Origin: Mogibacterium sp.
GTDB taxonomy: Bacteria > Bacillota > Clostridia > Peptostreptococcales > Anaerovoracaceae
DNA length: 64,000 nt
Assembly: GCA_017512365.1 (NCBI GenBank)
Contig: JAFWGQ010000058.1
Span: 62,001-126,000, forward strand
Direction of reading: 5' to 3'
Program-made: the position numbers and the translations under genes
The notes under the pieces: model-generated
The model's database searches: none
Seen by the model: only the letters and a program-made list of their open reading frames with translations
Told to the model about the DNA's origin: nothing
Shown: positions 60,219 through 64,000 of the stretch, piece after piece
Position numbering within the stretch: position 1 is the first letter of the stretch
How the letters are laid out: each line of letters begins with the position of its first letter

Positions 60219-60267
60219 AAATGGTCAGAACATATTTCTTGATATTATGTGTCAGAGAAGATACAAT
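60219..60267 (+). promoter_or_regulatory. Promoter and predicted operator of the gutM-PTS operon
   Basis: AAATGGTCAGAACAT (60219-60233) lies 5 bases before TTGATA (60239-60244), with TACAAT at 60262-60267 (17-base spacing). Operator word and gap are identical to the EIIA promoter at 56119. Confidence 0.7.
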
Positions 60268-60313
60268 GTTAACACTAATAATGGGAAAATCCATATGATT
60301 CCGGAGGAAATAC

Positions 60314-60790
60314 ATGAAACTCAGCGGAATATCCGTCGCTCTTCTGATACTGCTGCTCCTGCTCATAATGCAGTCCATAGGCGGCTACCTGCAGATACAG
60401 GACTACAGAAAAGCGGTCCGCAGGATGCGTCAGCTGGGGAACATCGGGATGGGACAGAAGCGCGGAAAGGTGCTGAACGGCCATGTCGCTATAGTAGCCT
60501 GCGACAGCAAGGGGATCATCACCGGCTGCGAGGTGCTTGACGGCATAGGCGTGCTGTCCCGCTTCCATAAGAAAGAGACCTTCATGGGGCAGCCTCTGGT
60601 GGGAAGCAGCATATATACCTTCCTCGACATCGCGGAGGGACTCGATAAAAAAGAATGGAAACGTTTCCAGGGTTATTTCAGGGCCTTCGAAGCGCTCGAG
60701 GTGAGGCTGGATGACAGCAGGGAGCTTACCAGAGAGCAGGAGGCGTTCATGGAGACGAAGAGAGGCAAGGCAGGGAAGAAGCTCAGGTAA
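60314..60790 (+). CDS. gutM: GutM-family glucitol operon activator-like membrane protein
   Basis: This 158-residue protein has an N-terminal helix (about 7-26), then a cytoplasmic part with GYLQIQDYRKAVRRMRQLGNIGMGQKRG and a middle domain (VAIVACDSKGIITGCEVLDGIGVLSRF). This is the GutM family, first described as an activator of the E. coli glucitol operon and usually found beside glucitol PTS genes. Its mechanism is unclear; with a membrane helix it may instead assist the permease. GGAGG sets the start. A 128-base gap before srlA shows no clear promoter. Confidence 0.85.
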   Translation: MKLSGISVALLILLLLLIMQSIGGYLQIQDYRKAVRRMRQLGNIGMGQKRGKVLNGHVAIVACDSKGIITGCEVLDGIGVLSRFHKKETFMGQPLVGSSIYTFLDIAEGLDKKEWKRFQGYFRAFEALEVRLDDSRELTREQEAFMETKRGKAGKKLR

Positions 60791-60918
60791 CGATATGCAT
60801 CGCCGGGGTCAGGCTGCCGGGGCATTAACAGCCTGTAGCCGGTGCTTCATATAAATTATGGATCCATGGTATATGGAGACAGAGGTACGTTATTCATGTA
60901 ATTAACAGGAGGAAAAAC

Positions 60919-61434
60919 ATGGCATTTATCACAAAACTGGCAGAGGGCTTCATGTCACTGTTCACTGCCGGCGGCGAGACCTTTGCGGGTTGGGTAACGG
61001 GCATCATTCCTATGGTCGTATGCCTTATGACGTTCGTCAACTCCATCATCAAGCTGGTCGGTACAGAAAAGGTGGAAGCTTTCGCTAAGAAGATCACCAG
61101 GTTCGCAGTGCTCAGATACACGCTGCTGCCTCTCATGGCAGTCTTCTTCCTCGGAAACCCGATGTGCTACACATTCGGACGTTTCGTCGATGAGAAGTAC
61201 AAACCTGCTTACTACGATGCTGCGGTAAGCTTTGTACACCCGATCACGGGACTCTTCCCTCACGCCAACGCAGGCGAGCTGTTCGTATATCTCGGTATTG
61301 CGACAGGTCTGCAGCAGGCAGGACTCAGCACAGGCGGTCTTGCTGTCCGTTACTTCATCGTAGGTCTGATCGTCATCCTTCTCAGGGGCCTTCTCACTGA
61401 GAGGATCTACGCGTTCATGACCAGGGACAAGTAG
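60919..61434 (+). CDS. srlA: PTS glucitol/sorbitol-family EIIC
   Basis: This 171-residue membrane subunit (SrlA/GutA type) has about four helices and the typical opening FITKLAEGFMSLFTAGGETFAGWVTGIIPM, then FFLGNPMCYTFGRFV and LFPHANAGELFVYLGIATGL. Together with the membrane half of srlE it forms the sugar channel. The gene uses mostly ATC for Ile and other frequent codons, so high expression is likely. AGGAGG lies 8 bases before ATG 60919, and srlE follows by 15 bases. Confidence 0.93.
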   Translation: MAFITKLAEGFMSLFTAGGETFAGWVTGIIPMVVCLMTFVNSIIKLVGTEKVEAFAKKITRFAVLRYTLLPLMAVFFLGNPMCYTFGRFVDEKYKPAYYDAAVSFVHPITGLFPHANAGELFVYLGIATGLQQAGLSTGGLAVRYFIVGLIVILLRGLLTERIYAFMTRDK

Positions 61435-61449
61435 AGAGGAGGAAGAGTA

Positions 61450-62451
61450 ATGTATAAGACAATCAAGATCAAGGCCGGAGACGGCGGCTGGGGCGGCCCT
61501 CTCACAGTAACGCCTACTGAAAAATGTCACACAGTTCTCAGCGTAACGGGCGGCGGAGTCCACCCTATAGCGCAGGCCATCGCAGACGCATGCGGCGGCG
61601 TAGCTGTTGACGGATGGAAAACAACTCTTCCTGACGAGGAGATCCTGGTCGCAGTAGTTGACTGCGGCGGGACCGCAAGATGCGGCGTCTATCCTAAGAA
61701 GGGCATCTTCACAGTCAACCTGATGCCTGTAGGACAGTCCGGACCTCTCGCTCAGTTCATCACACCTGAGATCTACTGCTCCGCAGTAAAGGAAAAAGAC
61801 ATCGAAGTGCTCGGCGATGCTCCTGAGGAAGCTGCTGCCGCTGCCGCCAAGCCGGCAGAGGACAAGGGTCCTAAGACAAAGGCTGAGGCCAAGGCGGAGA
61901 TCGCTGCTGCCAACGAAGGCAAGAAGCAGGGATTCGTGGTACGTCTCGGTAAGGGAGTCGGCTATGTAGTAGGCCAGTTCTTCCAGGCGGGCCGTGATAC
62001 CATCGACATGGTCATCAAGAACATCCTGCCGTTCATGGCGTTCACAAGTACCATCCTCGGTATCATCAGCGCCAGCGGACTCGGTAACGTTATCGCCAAG
62101 ACTATCGCGCCTCTGTGCGGAACACTTCCTGGAATGCTGGTGATCTGCTTCATCTGCTCACTGCCGTTCCTGTCACCGATCCTCGGACCTGGTGCCGTAA
62201 TCGCACAGATCGTCGGTACACTGCTCGGATCGCAGTTCGCCATGGGAGCCATCCCTGCGCAGTACGCTCTTCCGGCTCTGTTCGCTATCGACGGTCAGGT
62301 AGGATGCGACTTCATACCTGTAGGTCTGTCCCTCGGAGAGGCAGAGCCTGAGACCATCGAATACGGTGTTCCGGCGGTTCTGTTTTCGCGTATCGTAACA
62401 GGCCCGCTCTCAGTACTTATCGCCTTTGCGTTCAGCATCGGAATGTACTAG
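61450..62451 (+). CDS. srlE: PTS glucitol/sorbitol-family EIIBC
   Basis: This 333-residue protein has a cytoplasmic EIIB domain (1-120) with the phospho-Cys expected at Cys78 (GGTARCGVYPKKG), an Ala/Lys/Glu-rich linker (about 128-160) and a membrane half (about 165-333; FFQAGRDTIDMVIKNILPFMAF, LPFLSPILGPGAVIAQ, CDFIPVGLSLGEAEPETI). It phosphorylates the sugar as it enters. Glucitol-family permeases handle hexitols and probably other polyols, so the cargo is not fixed by homology. Confidence 0.93.
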   Translation: MYKTIKIKAGDGGWGGPLTVTPTEKCHTVLSVTGGGVHPIAQAIADACGGVAVDGWKTTLPDEEILVAVVDCGGTARCGVYPKKGIFTVNLMPVGQSGPLAQFITPEIYCSAVKEKDIEVLGDAPEEAAAAAAKPAEDKGPKTKAEAKAEIAAANEGKKQGFVVRLGKGVGYVVGQFFQAGRDTIDMVIKNILPFMAFTSTILGIISASGLGNVIAKTIAPLCGTLPGMLVICFICSLPFLSPILGPGAVIAQIVGTLLGSQFAMGAIPAQYALPALFAIDGQVGCDFIPVGLSLGEAEPETIEYGVPAVLFSRIVTGPLSVLIAFAFSIGMY

Positions 62452-62468
62452 AATTTAAAAAGAACGAT

Positions 62469-62500
62469 CCCGCGGTGCCGGCATGATCCGGTACTGCGGG
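62469..62500 (+). promoter_or_regulatory. GC hairpin between srlE and ptsH
   Basis: CCCGCGGTGCCGG (62469-62481) pairs with CCGGTACTGCGGG (62488-62500) with two mismatches. No T-run follows, so it is more likely an RNA-stability or processing element than a terminator. Confidence 0.5.
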
Positions 62501-62544
62501 AGCCGTTCAGAATAAGTCCCCGGATCAGATACAAGGAGTAAACT

Positions 62545-62808
62545 ATGGTATCAAAGAAAATCATCATTGAAGACCCATTGGGTATGCACATGCGTCCGGC
62601 CAGCCGTCTTGCCAAAATGGCTGGGGATTACCAGAGCAAAGTAACGGTAAAATTCAACGGAAAAGACTTTGACTGCAAGAGCGTCATGCTGCTTATGACG
62701 GCCTGCATCAAGCATAAATCGGAGATCGAGCTCGTTTGCGACGGTCCTGATGAAGAAAAAGCTCTCGCTGAACTCGCAGAATTCATCGAGTCCGGCATGG
62801 GCGAATAA
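62545..62808 (+). CDS. ptsH: PTS phosphocarrier protein HPr
   Basis: This 87-residue HPr has active-site His15 (GMHMRPAS) and the regulatory Ser46 (DCKSVMLLM), the residue that HPr kinase modifies in Gram-positive catabolite control. It passes phosphate from EI to EIIA. Its place directly behind the glucitol-type permease, rather than in a separate ptsHI locus, suggests it serves this sugar system first. AAGGAG precedes the ATG. Confidence 0.95.
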   Translation: MVSKKIIIEDPLGMHMRPASRLAKMAGDYQSKVTVKFNGKDFDCKSVMLLMTACIKHKSEIELVCDGPDEEKALAELAEFIESGMGE

Positions 62809-62825
62809 TCACGATCACAATTCTG

Positions 62826-62855
62826 TGCTCCCCTGCATTTTCATGCAGGGGGGCA
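62826..62855 (+). terminator. Hairpin between ptsH and ptsI
   Basis: CCCCTGCA and TGCAGGGG, with outer TGC/GCA pairs, form a stem around TTTTCA, followed by TTTCTT. It probably lowers ptsI transcription relative to ptsH. Confidence 0.65.
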
Positions 62856-62876
62856 TTTCTTAACGGAGGAACAGAT

Positions 62877-64000
62877 ATGTATAAAGGAATCGCTGCATCA
62901 CGCGGAATCGGAATCGGCAGCATCTGCCGTATAATCGAACAGGACCTTTCTTTTGAAGCAAAGCTGGTCGAGGACACGGAAGCGGAGAAGGCCCGGTTCC
63001 GGAAGGCCATAGACGAGTTTATCGAAGAAACATTCGCCATGGCTGATGACGTAAGAGAGAATATAGGCCCTCAGGAGGCTGACATACTCATGGGCCATGC
63101 CGTAATGATCCAGGACCCTGCCATGTCGGGAGAGATGGTCAACATGATAGAGACCGGGCAGTGCGCTGAGGCCGCACTCACGGCTGTATGCGACATGTTC
63201 CACGGCATGTTCTCGGGCCTGGAGGACGAGATGATGCGCCAGAGGGCTGCGGATATAATGGATGTAAAGGTCTGCATCCTCAAGAAACTGCTCGGCATCG
63301 AGGACATCGACATAAGCAAGGTACCGCAGGGCACCGTGCTCGTATGCAAGGACCTCACGCCTTCGATGACCTCGCAGATAGTGAAGGAGAACGTTGCGGG
63401 CATCATCACCGAGGTGGGCGGACCGACTTCCCATTCGGCCATACTCGCAAGAGCGCTTGAGATCCCGGCCGTGCTGTCGGTGCCGGGGATCGTGGATGCC
63501 GTATCAGACAAGGATACGGCCGTTGTGGACGGGACCGACGGAGAGGTCTTCGTCAACCCGGACGGCGATGTACTTTCGAAATTCATCATCAAGCGCGAGG
63601 AATTCATAAAGAAAAAAGAAGAACTCAAGAAGTTCATGGGCAGGGAAACGCTTACCGCGGACGGCGACAAGCTCGAGGTATACTGCAACATCGGGACGCC
63701 GAAGGACGCAAAGAAGGCGATGGAATGCGACGGCGAAGGAGTCGGGCTCTTCCGCTCCGAGTTCCTGTTCATGGACAACACTCATCTTCCTACCGAGGAC
63801 GAGCAGTTCGAGGCGTATAAGGAAGCGGTCGAGACCATGGAGGGCAAGACCGTCATCATCCGTACGCTCGACATAGGCAGCGACAAGGACATCCCGTACA
63901 TGGATTTCGAAAAGGAGGAGAATCCGTTCCTCGGATTCAGGGCCGTAAGGTACTGCCTGGCGAATCAGGACATGTATAAGACGCAGCTCCGCGCCATCGT
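62877..64000 (+). CDS. ptsI: PTS enzyme I (partial, runs off the right edge)
   Basis: The first 374 residues of about 540-580 are visible. EI takes phosphate from PEP to start the PTS relay. The N-terminal domain (IAASRGIGIG), helical HPr-binding part and active-site His186 (GGPTSHSAILAR) are present. The PEP-binding barrel begins with EVYCNIGTPKDAKKAMECDGEGVGLFRSEFLFM, and the visible part ends shortly after IIRTLDIGSDKDIPY and FLGFRAVRYCL. AACGGAGG precedes ATG 62877. It is the last gene seen of the gutM-srlA-srlE-ptsH run. Confidence 0.95.
   Translation, partial: MYKGIAASRGIGIGSICRIIEQDLSFEAKLVEDTEAEKARFRKAIDEFIEETFAMADDVRENIGPQEADILMGHAVMIQDPAMSGEMVNMIETGQCAEAALTAVCDMFHGMFSGLEDEMMRQRAADIMDVKVCILKKLLGIEDIDISKVPQGTVLVCKDLTPSMTSQIVKENVAGIITEVGGPTSHSAILARALEIPAVLSVPGIVDAVSDKDTAVVDGTDGEVFVNPDGDVLSKFIIKREEFIKKKEELKKFMGRETLTADGDKLEVYCNIGTPKDAKKAMECDGEGVGLFRSEFLFMDNTHLPTEDEQFEAYKEAVETMEGKTVIIRTLDIGSDKDIPYMDFEKEENPFLGFRAVRYCLANQDMYKTQLRAI

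Noticed and set aside
54593..62451. Bacterial microcompartment for polyol use
   Set aside because: No shell-protein (BMC-domain) gene or encapsulation peptide is seen near the PTS genes.

Overview
The window looks like the chromosome of an anaerobic, Gram-positive-type bacterium of the Bacillota (class Clostridia). A group near Anaerovoracaceae/Mogibacteriaceae is my guess, not something the sequence proves. The signs are strong AGGAGG-type ribosome sites, many lipobox lipoproteins, no outer-membrane genes, a second EF-G, a YedF/DUF3343 selenium-type pair, a cysteine-desulfidase-type iron-sulfur enzyme, membrane 4Fe-4S/TlpA redox proteins, and a moderately high GC content. Promoters are often of the extended -10 type (TGnTATAAT). 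No tRNA, rRNA, transposase, phage gene or CRISPR array was seen.

Layout. 1-8.5 kb: end of a membrane protein, a VTC polyphosphate-polymerase-type protein, a cobalt/nickel ECF transporter (cbiM with PDGLE domain, cbiQ, cbiO), a CBS/DRTGG manganese pyrophosphatase, a GH13 alpha-glucosidase and an iron alcohol dehydrogenase. 8.5-14.4 kb: a c-di-GMP phosphodiesterase, a thiol-redox operon (lipoprotein, TlpA, CXXC protein, polyferredoxin-TlpA fusion) and a sirtuin. 14.5-19 kb: a 1524-residue secreted InlB-repeat protein. 19-30.9 kb: yedF, a DUF3343-HAD fusion, two MFS carriers, a glycerophosphodiesterase, a stand-alone E2-type acyltransferase, a metallophosphoesterase, a Cys-rich membrane protein, an ABC exporter fused to a GNAT acetyltransferase, a second GNAT and an ABM-type monooxygenase. 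30.9-39 kb: rarA, cyuA-like, deoD (minus), asnS, a structured RNA-like element, an EF-G paralogue and an Xre-Uma2 protein (minus).

39.3-44.2 kb: four consecutive genes for proteins built as cytoplasmic TIR domain, one membrane helix, then an outward-facing leucine-rich-repeat or repeat-like domain. This is an inverted Toll-receptor layout. Only the last retains the glutamate expected of a TIR NAD hydrolase. I consider this the best candidate for an undescribed system in the window. It is followed by a convergent zinc-ribbon membrane protein and a lipoprotein.

46.5-54.5 kb: tex, then (minus) a response regulator, sensor kinase and radA, whose leader is made of three tandem 76-bp palindromic units; then a SHOCT protein and a GGDEF cyclase.

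54.6-64 kb: a complete glucitol-family PTS (EIIA, EIIC, EIIBC, HPr, EI, GutM and a SorC regulator) intermixed with a DXR-like/SAF-domain reductase, a class II aldolase, YjbQ and a triose-phosphate-isomerase-like protein. Three of its promoters share a 15-bp motif placed exactly 5 bp upstream of the -35 box, which suggests one activator. The set reads as a dedicated, probably highly expressed sugar or sugar-alcohol pathway whose substrate is unknown.
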